DNA of 64,000 bases from CAVTRI01 sp963737075 (lineage in GTDB: Bacteria > Actinomycetota > Acidimicrobiia > Acidimicrobiales > Palsa-688). Shown in pieces: positions 8,520-16,696 of the stretch. Position numbers and translations under genes: made by a program. The first letter of the stretch is position 1; each line of letters starts with the position of its first letter. The notes beneath the pieces were generated by a model. The model had not been told where the DNA came from. It did not search any database and worked only from the letters and a program-made list of their open reading frames with translations. The stretch is taken from NCBI GenBank assembly GCA_963737075.1, contig CAVTRI010000001.1:186001-250000 (forward strand), in the 5' to 3' direction.

Positions 8520-9911
8520 TCAGGCGGGAAGGATGTTCTGATTGACGCGGAAGAGGTTGTGAGGGTCGTACTTGGCCTTGACCGACGCCAAGCGCTAGTA
8601 ATTGTCGCCGTATGTGGCTTCTAGGCGACCGTCGACCTCGTCGTCCATCATGAAGTTGACATAGGCGCCACCAAGGTTGAATGGGTGCACCGCCTGCCAG
8701 TAGGCGCGTCCCCAGGTCTTCAAGGCTTGGGCCTTTGCGGGATCGGGATCGATCCCGGCGACGACCATCGACCACCGGGCGTTGCGGGCGCTCCAGGCGG
8801 TGGAGTCTTGCGTCACCCGCTGGACGGCACCGTCGATCGGTAGAGGTGCATGAGCGACAACTCGCTGGGGGCCTGGGCCGCCTGCTGGATGTGGGTGTCG
8901 ATGGCCTCATCCGATAGGGAGGCCACGAAGTCGCCCTTCCAGTACCACTGCATTCCTTTGGGGAAGAAGGGGTCGAAGAGGCTCTGCATGGGCGGAAACG
9001 GAACTTCGCTCATCCAGTTGAAGATGGGCTCCGGCGCTGCTTGCAGGATAGGGGCGAGCGCTTTCTCCCCGTCGGCGGCCGAGCCGTTGTAGGCGCCGAT
9101 GATCGCGCACGCCCGCTTGCCCCAGCCCTCCTTGGGGAAGGGGTCCATGGACGGTACCGTCTTCAATCCCACAAAGATGCCCAGCTCCTCGGGCGCTTCC
9201 GGCAGATAGTTCCGATAGGCCCGCATTACCGGCTTGGCGTGAGCGGCGTCCCAGAAGATAGGGCCGCCATACACCGTGCCCACCGGGTGCGCATGGAAAA
9301 GGAAACTGGTGACCACGCCGAAGTTGCCCCCGCCGCCGCGCAGCGCCCAGAACAGGTCCGCATGCAGGGCGGGGCTGGCCGTGACCAGCGTGCCGTCGGC
9401 CAGGACGACATCGGCTTCGAGGAGATTATCGACGGTCAAACCGAACTTGCGAGTGAGGTACCCCGTGCCGCCCCCCAGGGTGAGCCCGGCCACGCCGGTG
9501 GTCGAGACGATCCCGAACGGCACGGCCAACCCGAAGGGGTGGGTGGCGTGGTCCACGTCCCCCGACGTGCAGCCGGGATCCACCCGGACCGAGCGAGTAG
9601 CGAGGTCCACCCGCACGCTTTTCATCAGCGAAAGGTCGATCACCAGCCCGTCGTCGCAGCTGCCGAGTCCCGGCCCGTTATGGCCACCACCCCGCACGGC
9701 GATGAGCAGGCCCTCGTCGCGACCGAAGTTCACCGCCGTGATGACATCGGCGGCATCCACACAACGGGCGATCAGGCGCGGCCGCTTGTCGATCATTCCG
9801 TTGTAAACCGCCCGCACCGAGTCATAATCCGGGTCGCCGGGCGCCACCACCGGGCCGCGCAGGCCGCCCTGGAGACTTACCCTCTTCAGCCGTTGTGGTC
9901 GTCATCGTCAT
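8520..9911 (-). pseudogene. FAD-linked (BBE-type) oxidase, multiply disrupted
   Basis: Berberine-bridge/6-hydroxynicotine-oxidase-like flavoprotein. The main frame (8813-9850) contains AVRGGGHNGPG (FAD pyrophosphate loop), GVAGLTLGGGTGYLTRKFG and RGGGGNFGVVTSF. Three lesions are visible. Near 8829-8832 one C is missing (LYxIDGAVQRVTQ is restored in the next frame). At 8595-8597 an in-frame TAG cuts off the 24-residue end that reads KYDPHNLFRVNQNILPA. Near 9880 the natural N-terminus (MTMTTTTAEEGK, ATG 9911) is out of frame with LQGGLRGPVVAPGDPDYD. With a nonsense codon as well as shifts, true decay is likely. Confidence 0.8.
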
Positions 9912-10235
9912 TTGTGCTGTCCCTTCACACCTACTTCGGTATCCCAGGGCGCGGTGCAAACCCGATGCCATGACGACTCCGGCCGTACCCGCCGAGTGAA
10001 CCTGCCTTGCCCCGAACCTCGGGCCTGTCGACTTTGTACGACCGCGGTGAGCTGATTGACAGGCGTAGGAATACCTGTTGTAGGAGATCGATGAACGATT
10101 GGGGGCACTGAAACGCATCGGTGTGCCGGTTTACGAACATCGAGCTGGGCTGGGCATTGATCCGCCTCGGCTTGCGCCCAGCGCGGACTCTCCGGCCGTC
10201 AGGCGCGTGTAGGCCTCACCCGGTTGGCTCTCCCC
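9912..10235. other. Intergenic region, no gene seen
   Basis: 324 bp between the start of the decayed oxidase and the 3' end of the SPFH gene. Open frames here are short and show no codon bias. GACAGGCGTAGGAATACCTGTTG near 10059-10081 is a weak interrupted dyad and could be regulatory; nothing else is evident. Confidence 0.35.
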
Positions 10236-11132
10236 TCACGCCGGGAGGTCGTTCTCGGCGTGGGCTGGGCCGGCGCCGTCAGCGTTGAGTTGGCCGATGA
10301 CCTTGGAGAGCATCCCGGTGAGTTCGCCGGGCAGGACGAGCTTGGTTGCCGGGGACGCACCGAGGCCTTTCAGGGTGTCGAAGTACTGGAGGGTCATGGT
10401 GTTGCCGTCCGCGGTGCGCGCCGATTCATTGATCTGGCGCAGGGCTTCGGCGAGACCGCGCGCTCTGAGGACGGCGGCCTGGCGTTCGCCCTCGGCAGCC
10501 AAGATGGCCGACTGCTTCTGGCCTTCGGCCACGGTGACCGCCGCCGACTTGGTGCCTTCGGCCTCTGTAACGACCGCCCGCCGGGTCCGCTCGGCGGACA
10601 TCTGGCGGGTCATGGCCTCCAAAACGCCGGGTGGCGGGTTGATCTCTCGGACCTCGACGTTGGTGACCTTCACTCCCCAGCGTTCGGTGATGTCGTCCAG
10701 CTTGATCCTCAGCACGCTGTTCATCTCCTCCCGCTTGGACAACACGTCGTCCAAGGCGAGGTCGCCGACGACTGAGCGCAAGGTGGTAGCGGCGACGTTC
10801 AGCGCCGCGCCCCGAAAGTCGGCCACCGCCAGAACCGACGCCACCGGGTCCAGCACCTTGTAGAAGATGATGAAGTCGATGGCGATGGACGCGTTGTCCT
10901 TGGTGATCGCCACCTGGTGGGGGATCTCCAAGTACTGCTCGCGCAGGTCGACCCAGCTGACCCGGTCGGTGATGGGGTTGATCAGGATGAGGCCCGGCCC
11001 CCGAGCCCCGCTGGCCCGCCCCAGCCGGAACACGACCACCCGCTGGTACTCCCGGACCACCCGGATCGCCGCGGCCACCCCGGCCAGCAGCGCGACGACT
11101 ACGACGACGATGACGACGACCACGGCGATCAT
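10236..11132 (-). CDS. SPFH/band 7 (stomatin-like) membrane protein
   Basis: 298 aa. One N-terminal membrane segment (residues 2-24, Val-rich), then an SPFH domain: RVVVFRLGRASGARGPGL, VDLREQYLEIPHQVAITKDN, and DVLSKREEMNSVLRIKLD. A long charged coiled-coil follows (SAERTRRAVVTEAEGTK, AAEGERQAAVLRARG). These proteins oligomerise on the membrane and organise lipid microdomains or protease quality control. Its ATG overlaps the stop of the NfeD-like gene by 4 bases, the usual SPFH-NfeD operon arrangement. Confidence 0.9.
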   Translation of the reverse strand: MIAVVVVIVVVVVALLAGVAAAIRVVREYQRVVVFRLGRASGARGPGLILINPITDRVSWVDLREQYLEIPHQVAITKDNASIAIDFIIFYKVLDPVASVLAVADFRGAALNVAATTLRSVVGDLALDDVLSKREEMNSVLRIKLDDITERWGVKVTNVEVREINPPPGVLEAMTRQMSAERTRRAVVTEAEGTKSAAVTVAEGQKQSAILAAEGERQAAVLRARGLAEALRQINESARTADGNTMTLQYFDTLKGLGASPATKLVLPGELTGMLSKVIGQLNADGAGPAHAENDLPA

Positions 11133-11782
11133 GACTGACCCTCCTCTGTTTCGAGGTCATCCAGGCAGGGAACCGCTCCTGCCTCTGACCACACCTCCAG
11201 GCGCATCCCTCGGACCCTGACCACATGGACCGGGACGCCGGCGGCCAGCGGCCCGCTCAGGGACACCGCCGTCCAGCTCTCACCGTTCACCCGCACCACC
11301 CCGACCGGCGTGAGTGGCGTCAACGTCGCGCCCGTGGCGTTGGCGACCGGCGGCAATCCGGTCCACGCCCCTCGAAGACGCAGGCGCAACGCGGTGATCG
11401 CCACCCCCGTCCCGAGGGCGACGGCGGCACCGCAGGCCGCGGCCAGCCACCATCCCGCCCCGCGTTGGTCCGTACCGGCGATGGTCCACAACAGGGCCAG
11501 AGCGAGCGCGGGTAGCGGCACGAACCAGGCATGACCTCCGGCGTGGGCGCACAACAGGCAGGTCCCCGCAGCCAGCGCCCACAGGATCACCGTGACGACC
11601 CATCGCAGACCACCGCTGGTCGTAACCGACGCCGCCGCCAAGCCCACCGCCGCCAAGGCCACCAGCACCGCCAGCGCCACGACCAACCGGCCCGCCCGCC
11701 GCAGCTTCGAGCCCCGCACCAGTTCGGTCGACTCCGGCGCCTGCAGGGCCACCTGCTCGTCGAATTCCTCGGGCATGGTCAT
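11129..11782 (-). CDS. NfeD-like membrane protein
   Basis: 217 aa. A hydrophilic N-terminus, four hydrophobic segments (about residues 32-52, 60-80, 84-104, 110-130) and a C-terminal OB-fold-like beta domain (GATLTPLTPVGVVRVNGESWTA ... VPVHVVRVRGMRLEVW, split by a variable loop), as in NfeD. The OB domain typically contacts the SPFH partner, whose gene follows with an ATGA overlap. No protease Ser/Lys dyad domain is present, so it is the short NfeD type. Start ATG 11782; another ATG two codons downstream is possible. Confidence 0.8.
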   Translation of the reverse strand: MTMPEEFDEQVALQAPESTELVRGSKLRRAGRLVVALAVLVALAAVGLAAASVTTSGGLRWVVTVILWALAAGTCLLCAHAGGHAWFVPLPALALALLWTIAGTDQRGAGWWLAAACGAAVALGTGVAITALRLRLRGAWTGLPPVANATGATLTPLTPVGVVRVNGESWTAVSLSGPLAAGVPVHVVRVRGMRLEVWSEAGAVPCLDDLETEEGQS

Positions 11783-11820
11783 TTCTGTTCCCTCCCCGCA
11801 ACTTAGCGTCGAGAGAGGCC

Positions 11821-12225
11821 CTAGGCGCGCTCGCGCTTGCGCTCGTCTCGTCCGGGGGCGGCCAGCGCCCAGCGTTCGACCATGAGCCCACCGCCAGGCA
11901 GGAACCCCGCCAGCAGCACGAGCAGCAGCATGACGGGGCCCCAGCCCACTTTGGCCCGGAACACGAAGATGCTGATGAGGTAGGTGGTGAACACGGCCCC
12001 GTGGACGTTGCCCATCACGAACAGCGGCGTGTTGAAGCCGCCGACGCTCGAGTGCAGCACCGCGAGGGTGATCAGCGTCAAGAAGGCAGTCGCCTCACTC
12101 ACGGCCATATACCGCAGGAACTGGATCGACTTGATGTGCGTCCGGCCGGCCTCACGACGCCGCCGAGCGGCGCGTTCCCACGGACGCTCTGGCCGGACAT
12201 TGGGTGGAGCGGGGGGCGCCGTCAC
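11821..12225 (-). CDS. DUF3817 membrane protein
   Basis: 134 aa. A basic N-terminal tail is followed by three hydrophobic helices. The first begins RYMAVSEATAFLTL, the second spans PLFVMGNVHGAVFTTYLIS, and the third is WGPVMLLLVLLAGFLPGGGLMVERW. This matches the DUF3817 family of small actinobacterial integral membrane proteins; biochemical function is unknown. Located between rpiA and the NfeD/SPFH pair on the same strand, 38 bp upstream of the NfeD start and 11 bp downstream of the rpiA stop. Confidence 0.75.
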   Translation of the reverse strand: MTAPPAPPNVRPERPWERAARRRREAGRTHIKSIQFLRYMAVSEATAFLTLITLAVLHSSVGGFNTPLFVMGNVHGAVFTTYLISIFVFRAKVGWGPVMLLLVLLAGFLPGGGLMVERWALAAPGRDERKRERA

Positions 12226-12236
12226 CGCCTGGGAGG

Positions 12237-12950
12237 CTACTGCCCTCCGGACGGCTGGACCTGGCGGTGCTCGACCGTGCCAGGCCGCCCGACGAGCACG
12301 TCGGTGACCATCGTGGAAGGGAAAAGACCGTGCTCGACCACGCCCGGGGTGGCGGCCAACGAACGGGCCAGTTTCTCCGGGTCATGCAGCGGCCCCCACC
12401 AGTCCGCGATCACCCCGCCATCAGGGCTCGCCGGTTCGCCGTCGCGGATGCGGGCCTCTCGAAGCGCCCGGAGCGTGGCGTCAAGCCCGAAGCGGACCAG
12501 CTCCAACGGCACTGGTGGCGTCAACGCCTCGACCAGCTTGTCGGACGACACGATGACGACAAAGCGAGCGGCGGCGGCGGCCACGATCTTCTCGCGGGTG
12601 TGCGCGCCCCCGCCGCCCTTGACGAGGCGGCCGGTCGGGTCGACCTGGTCTGCGCCGTCGATCGCTACATCCAGCCGCTCGATGGCGGCGAACGGCAGGA
12701 CGTGCAGCCCGAGCGCTCGCCCCGCGGTGGCCGTCGCGGGCGACGTAGCGACGCATCGGACGTCGACTCGACGCCGCGCCAGAGCAGGCAGCAGGTAGGC
12801 CACGGTCGTCCCTGTGCCCAGCCCCACGGTCATGCCGGGTTCGACCAGCAACGCCGCGGCTTCAGCAGACATCTGTTTCTCTGCCTCGATCAGGCTCGGT
12901 GCGGGATCGCCCGGGCGCGGTGCGGAGTTGTCCATGCGGCCGCCGATCAT
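12237..12950 (-). CDS. rpiA: Ribose-5-phosphate isomerase A
   Basis: 237 aa. Interconverts ribose-5-phosphate and ribulose-5-phosphate in the pentose phosphate pathway. Signature segments in order: GLGTGTTVAYLL, VAIDGADQVDPTGRLVKGGGGAHTREK (split by the D-G-A-D and K-G-G-G-A active-site loops), VIVSSDKLV, ending HGLFPSTMVTDVLVG. The terminal residues after VGRPGTVE are slightly extended. Start ATG 12950 or the internal ATG four codons later. Confidence 0.9.
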   Translation of the reverse strand: MIGGRMDNSAPRPGDPAPSLIEAEKQMSAEAAALLVEPGMTVGLGTGTTVAYLLPALARRRVDVRCVATSPATATAGRALGLHVLPFAAIERLDVAIDGADQVDPTGRLVKGGGGAHTREKIVAAAAARFVVIVSSDKLVEALTPPVPLELVRFGLDATLRALREARIRDGEPASPDGGVIADWWGPLHDPEKLARSLAATPGVVEHGLFPSTMVTDVLVGRPGTVEHRQVQPSGGQ

Positions 12951-12978
12951 GTCGTGGCGGCCACCGGAGAGGCCGGGG

Positions 12979-13551
12979 TCAGACCAGCTTGGTCGTCGGC
13001 AGCGAGCTCAGCTGCCCGTCGCGGCGGAGCTCCTCGACGGCCGGGACGGGATCAGGATCGGAAAAGAGGCCGTCGTCGCCGAGATCGGCATCCCTTCCGG
13101 TGGCATCGGTGACCCACCACGACGCCTCCAGCGCGATGCCGTTGGGGTCGGTGAAGTAGACCGAGCGAATGAACCCGTGGTCGACCACGTCGGTGACCTC
13201 GCAGTGGGCCGCCTTCAGCCGCTCGCGCAGATCAAGCAGGGCCTGCTCGTCTGGGAGGTTGAGCGACAGGTGGTCGAACTGCACCGCCCGGGGATCCGGA
13301 ACGCCGGCTGGCTTCGCAAAGGGGGCGAGCTCGACGCCCCGGTATTCGAAGAAGGCGACCGTGCTCTCCGGACCGATCTCGAAGAAGTAGTGGCGGAACG
13401 AGGCAGTGCCGAGGTGCGCTACCAACCGGGCGCCGAGCACCCCGTGGTAGAAGCGGACCGTCCTGTCCATGTCCGTCGTGATCAGGGCCAGATGATTGAT
13501 GCCCCGCCAACGCAAGTGCCGCTCCGGCGGGGCGCCGGGCGTGTCAGGCAT
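12979..13551 (-). CDS. VOC-family (glyoxalase/dioxygenase fold) protein
   Basis: 190 aa from ATG 13551. Two beta-alpha-beta-beta-beta modules are visible: INHLALITTDMDRTVRFYHGVLG, then FDHLSLNLPDEQALLDLRERL and IRSVYFTDPNGIALEASWW. Candidate metal ligands are the His in INHLAL, the His in FDHLSL and the Glu in ALEAS. Substrate unknown; could be a glyoxalase, extradiol dioxygenase-like or resistance-type protein. It lies 28 bp upstream of rpiA on the same strand. Confidence 0.8.
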   Translation of the reverse strand: MPDTPGAPPERHLRWRGINHLALITTDMDRTVRFYHGVLGARLVAHLGTASFRHYFFEIGPESTVAFFEYRGVELAPFAKPAGVPDPRAVQFDHLSLNLPDEQALLDLRERLKAAHCEVTDVVDHGFIRSVYFTDPNGIALEASWWVTDATGRDADLGDDGLFSDPDPVPAVEELRRDGQLSSLPTTKLV

Positions 13552-13606
13552 GCAACCCACGCTACTGCCGTCCGGGGGTTGAGGGCGCGAGTAGCTTGGC
13601 CGGTTC

Positions 13607-14134
13607 GTGGACCGCTCCCGGAGGGCGCTGTTGGTGCTGGATTTCCGGCAGGCAGCGGTCGACCGGATCGAGGGCGGCGGCGCGGCCGCCGCCGCGGCGG
13701 CGTACGCGGTTCGAGCGGCGCGCCAGGCCCAGGTGCCCGTGGTGTTCGTGGTCGCGGAGGTCCGGGCGGCCGGTGCTCCTGACCGGGGCGACGACCTGCA
13801 TCCGGAGGTGCAGCCGGACGCGGGCGAGCAGGTAATGACCGCACGGCGGGTGAGCGCATTCTCGGGCACGGAGCTCCACGACGTGCTCGGCGCCGGGCAC
13901 GTCGATGCTGTTGTTCTCTGCGGCATCCCGACCAGTGGGGTGGTGTTGGCGACAGCCCGGGCTGCGGCCGATCTTGGCTATCGGGTGGAGGTGTTGGCCG
14001 ACGCCTGCGCCGACCCGCGACCCCAGGCACACGAGATCCTCGCCGAGCGTGTGCTACCCGTGAGCGCTGAGGTGGTCACCGCGTCGGCGTGGGCAACATC
14101 GATGGTCCCACACCTCGGCGAAGGCGCCGGCTGA
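13607..14134 (+). CDS. Isochorismatase-fold cysteine hydrolase homologue lacking the catalytic Cys
   Basis: 175 aa. The Rossmann-like isochorismatase fold is recognisable: LLVLDFRQAAVDR at the start and AVVLCGIPTSGVVLATAR near residue 105. The usual Asp is kept (LDF), but the Lys position reads Arg (TARRVSAFSGTEL), and the nucleophile Cys expected before V-x-x-TAR is Val. Members with TSGVV in this place are known and are probably not Cys hydrolases of the standard type. GTG 13607 start. Convergent with the PPK2 gene. Confidence 0.75.
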   Translation: MDRSRRALLVLDFRQAAVDRIEGGGAAAAAAAYAVRAARQAQVPVVFVVAEVRAAGAPDRGDDLHPEVQPDAGEQVMTARRVSAFSGTELHDVLGAGHVDAVVLCGIPTSGVVLATARAAADLGYRVEVLADACADPRPQAHEILAERVLPVSAEVVTASAWATSMVPHLGEGAG

Positions 14135-14169
14135 GGGCAGAAGCACATACCGACACCCGGCGCGGCCCG

Positions 14170-14961
14170 TCAGGAGGCGGCGGCGGCGCCCGCGGCTTGG
14201 GTGGGCAGTGCGGGGAGCTGGAAGCCGTTCGCCAGTAGGCCGGCCTCCAGCCGGGTGACCACGGTCTCGACCACCTTCACTCTCGCGTAGCCCTTGTCCT
14301 CGGCCTCCACCAGATCCCACGGAGCCAGCTCGTGAGAGGTGTACGTGAACATGTCCTGCACGGCGGCTTCGTATTCCGCCCGCTTCTCGCGGTTGCGCCA
14401 GTCCTCGTCCCCGAGCTTCCAGCGCTTGAGCGGATCAGCCTCACGGCGCTCGAACCTCCGCTTCTGCTCTTCGTGGGAGATGTGCAACCAGAACTTCACG
14501 AGCACCATGCCTTCGAGCACCAGGGACCGCTCGAATTGGGTGATTTCGTCGTAGGCCCGGGTCCACTGCTCGGTCGTCGCGAACCCCTCGACCCGCTCCA
14601 CCAGAACACGCCCGTACCAGGAGCGGTCCAGCACCGCCATGCCGCCCCAGCCCGGCAGCTTCGGGTAGAAGCGCCACAAGAAGTGGTGCCGCAGTTCGTC
14701 GGGCGTCGGTTTGGCAAAGCTGGCCACCCTGACGTGGCGGGGATCGAGCGAGGTCACCAGCCGCTTGATGCACCCTCCCTTGCCGGAAGCGTCCCAGCCC
14801 TCGAACACGGCGCAGAGCGGCGGCCCGAGCCGTCCGTCGCCAATCAGCCCGCCGCTCAACAAGCGCAGCTGCAGCAGCCGCCGCTGGGCCTGGTGGAGCC
14901 GTTTGGTTCCTTCACGGCGGGACAGGCGCAGCGAGAGGTCGGCCGTCCTCAGATCTGGCAC
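14170..14961 (-). CDS. ppk2: Polyphosphate kinase 2 family protein
   Basis: 263 aa. PPK2 transfers phosphate between polyphosphate and nucleotides. Walker A is FEGWDASGKGG near residue 54 and the Walker B/lid region is AVLDRSWYGRVLVERVEG near 110. The family segments KFWLHISHEEQKRRFERR, RWKLGDEDWRNREKR and APWDLVEAEDKGYARVKV follow. One PPK2 domain, so class I or III; the nucleotide (GDP, ADP or AMP) cannot be told from this. Monocistronic by appearance. Confidence 0.88.
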   Translation of the reverse strand: MPDLRTADLSLRLSRREGTKRLHQAQRRLLQLRLLSGGLIGDGRLGPPLCAVFEGWDASGKGGCIKRLVTSLDPRHVRVASFAKPTPDELRHHFLWRFYPKLPGWGGMAVLDRSWYGRVLVERVEGFATTEQWTRAYDEITQFERSLVLEGMVLVKFWLHISHEEQKRRFERREADPLKRWKLGDEDWRNREKRAEYEAAVQDMFTYTSHELAPWDLVEAEDKGYARVKVVETVVTRLEAGLLANGFQLPALPTQAAGAAAAS

Positions 14962-15061
14962 GCCTCATTTGTAGCCGCCGCCCAACCCGTGTGGTGTGAC
15001 GGGCGGCTGTCATAGGCTCATCGGCTGTCGACAACCGCCCTCGCGAACCACAGGAGAATCC

Positions 15062-15544
15062 ATGACCATCGCAGTCGGAGACCGCATCCCGGACGTCAAG
15101 GTGCAGACACCCACCGCGGAAGGGCCGAAGCCCGCCCAGACCGGAGATTTGCTCGGGAAGGGCCGGGTCGTGCTTTTCGGGGTGCCCGGAGCGTTCACGC
15201 CGACGTGCAGCGATCACCACCTGCCGGGATTCGTGCTCCGCGCCGATGACATCACCGCCAAGGGGGTGGACACGATCGCGTGCGTCGCGGTCAACGACGC
15301 GTTCGTCCTGAGCGCGTGGGGACGAGAGAGGGAGGTCGGTGACAAGGTGGTCCTCATCGCTGACGGGTCGGCCGAGTTCACCAAGGCCCTCGGTTTGGAC
15401 ATCGACCTCACCGGAGGCGGCCTCGGTGTGCGCAGCAAGCGGTACTCCGCCATCCTGGAGGACGGGATCGTGAAGGAGCTGTCCGTCGAGGAAGGCCTCG
15501 GCCTGGATGTGAGCAGCGCCGACGCCGTGCTCGCCAAGCTTTGA
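15062..15544 (+). CDS. Peroxiredoxin (Prx5/AhpE-like redoxin)
   Basis: 160 aa. Thiol peroxidase that reduces hydroperoxides. The peroxidatic motif PGAFTPTCSDHHLPGF, with Cys near residue 49, and the VNDAFVLSAWGRE and DGSAEFTKALGLDID segments are those of the Prx5 subfamily. No second conserved Cys is evident, so it is probably 1-Cys or uses an external thiol. CAGGAGAATCC just before ATG 15062 fixes the start. Confidence 0.9.
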   Translation: MTIAVGDRIPDVKVQTPTAEGPKPAQTGDLLGKGRVVLFGVPGAFTPTCSDHHLPGFVLRADDITAKGVDTIACVAVNDAFVLSAWGREREVGDKVVLIADGSAEFTKALGLDIDLTGGGLGVRSKRYSAILEDGIVKELSVEEGLGLDVSSADAVLAKL

Positions 15545-15557
15545 TCGAGTCCGACCC

Positions 15558-15959
15558 CTAAGCGCGATCAGCGAGCAGATAGGTCGACGACGCCTTGGCG
15601 ACCATCAGCCCGGCGTCGTTGACGACCTCGGCTTCGACGAACGTCACCCGCCGCCCGCTCGAGATCACCCGCGCCGTACAGGTGAGGGTGCCGCCGGCCT
15701 GGGCCGGCTTCAGGAAGCTGATCTTCAACTCCGCGTTGGCCGCGTAGACCTTGCGTCCCTGCAGGGCGGTGACGGTCGCGGTGGCCATGGCCGAGTCCGC
15801 GAACGCCGAAAGAAACCCGCCCTGGATCACTCCGGCCGGGTTGGCGAACCGCTCGTCGGCTTCCATTTGCCACACGGTGACGCCCGGTGTCGTCTTGTCG
15901 ACGCAGACGATCCCGAGGATCAGGTCGCAGTTGGGGGGGACGCGGTGACTCGTCGGCAC
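15558..15959 (-). CDS. PaaI/hotdog-fold acyl-CoA thioesterase
   Basis: 133 aa from GTG 15959. Hotdog thioesterase: VWQMEADERFANPAGVIQGG, GGFLSAFADSAMATAT and the strands FLKPAQAGGTLTCTARVI and RVTFVEAEVVNDAG. The family's HGG is QGG here. It is open in frame with the upstream TetR gene, so naive reading gives a 341-aa fusion. In the next frame, however, TetR ends at a TAG (15971-15973), leaving an 11-nt gap before this GTG. I therefore annotate two genes. Possibly regulated by, and co-transcribed with, the TetR protein. Confidence 0.75.
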   Translation of the reverse strand: MPTSHRVPPNCDLILGIVCVDKTTPGVTVWQMEADERFANPAGVIQGGFLSAFADSAMATATVTALQGRKVYAANAELKISFLKPAQAGGTLTCTARVISSGRRVTFVEAEVVNDAGLMVAKASSTYLLADRA

Positions 15960-15970
15960 GGCGGGCGAAC

Positions 15971-16583
15971 CTAGCGCCGGGGCGGCAGGGCCCGAAGCCC
16001 GGCCCACACGAGAATCCGACAGCTGCTGAGCAAGCCGGTCTCCCTCCGCAGCGTCGAGCGCAGGCCCCGCCCCGATCACCCATTGGCGGCTGGCCATCTC
16101 TGCCGCCCCGACGATGGCGTACCCGAGCAGCGTCCGGTGCTCCGACTCGATGTCGGCGTCGATGAACTCGGCGATCGCCGCCGCCGCCCGTTGCTCCACC
16201 TCCCGGATGACCCCGGCGAACTCCGGTGTCCGCTGCGCCCCCGCCCCGAAGAGGAGCTCGAAGGCGCTGGTCCGCTGGCTGACGAAGGCGAAGTAGGCCC
16301 GGAAGCCACTCAGCAGGCGCCCGAACGGGGTTTCCTCGCGCGTCGCCGCCGCCTCCAATGAGTCGAGGAGCTCGCCGCTCACCCGGTGAAGCAGTTCGAC
16401 GTACAGCTCGTGCTTCGACGCGAAGTGCTGGTACAGCACCGGCTTGGTGACCCCGGCCAGCTCGGCGATGTCGTCCATCGACGTGCGATGGAAGCCGCGG
16501 GGTCCGAAGCTGGCCAGCGCGGCGTCGAGCAGCTGGCTGCGCCGTTCGGGGGCGGGGAGCCGAACCCGGCTGGCGTCAGCCAC
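15971..16583 (-). pseudogene. TetR-family regulator with a C-terminal frameshift
   Basis: About 203 aa. N-terminal HTH: LLDAALASFGPRGFHRTSMDDIAELAG, broken by the turn before VTKPVLYQHFASKHELY. The ligand-binding domain follows to RLAQQLS. Near 16013-16020 the frame slips by one base: the alternative frame reads ILVWAGLRALPPRR then TAG, a normal TetR ending. The frame actually open instead runs through a low-complexity linker into the thioesterase. GTG 16583 start. Likely a repressor of acyl-CoA or stress genes; target unknown. Confidence 0.75.
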
Positions 16584-16696
16584 AGCACTCGCGCGTCAGA
16601 AGGAAGCGGTTCGGCACAGGAGGGATCATCGCCGGGCGGACCCAGCAGGTGCAACGTGAGGTCGCCGAAGACGAGGCGCGCCCAGGCTCCCGGCGG

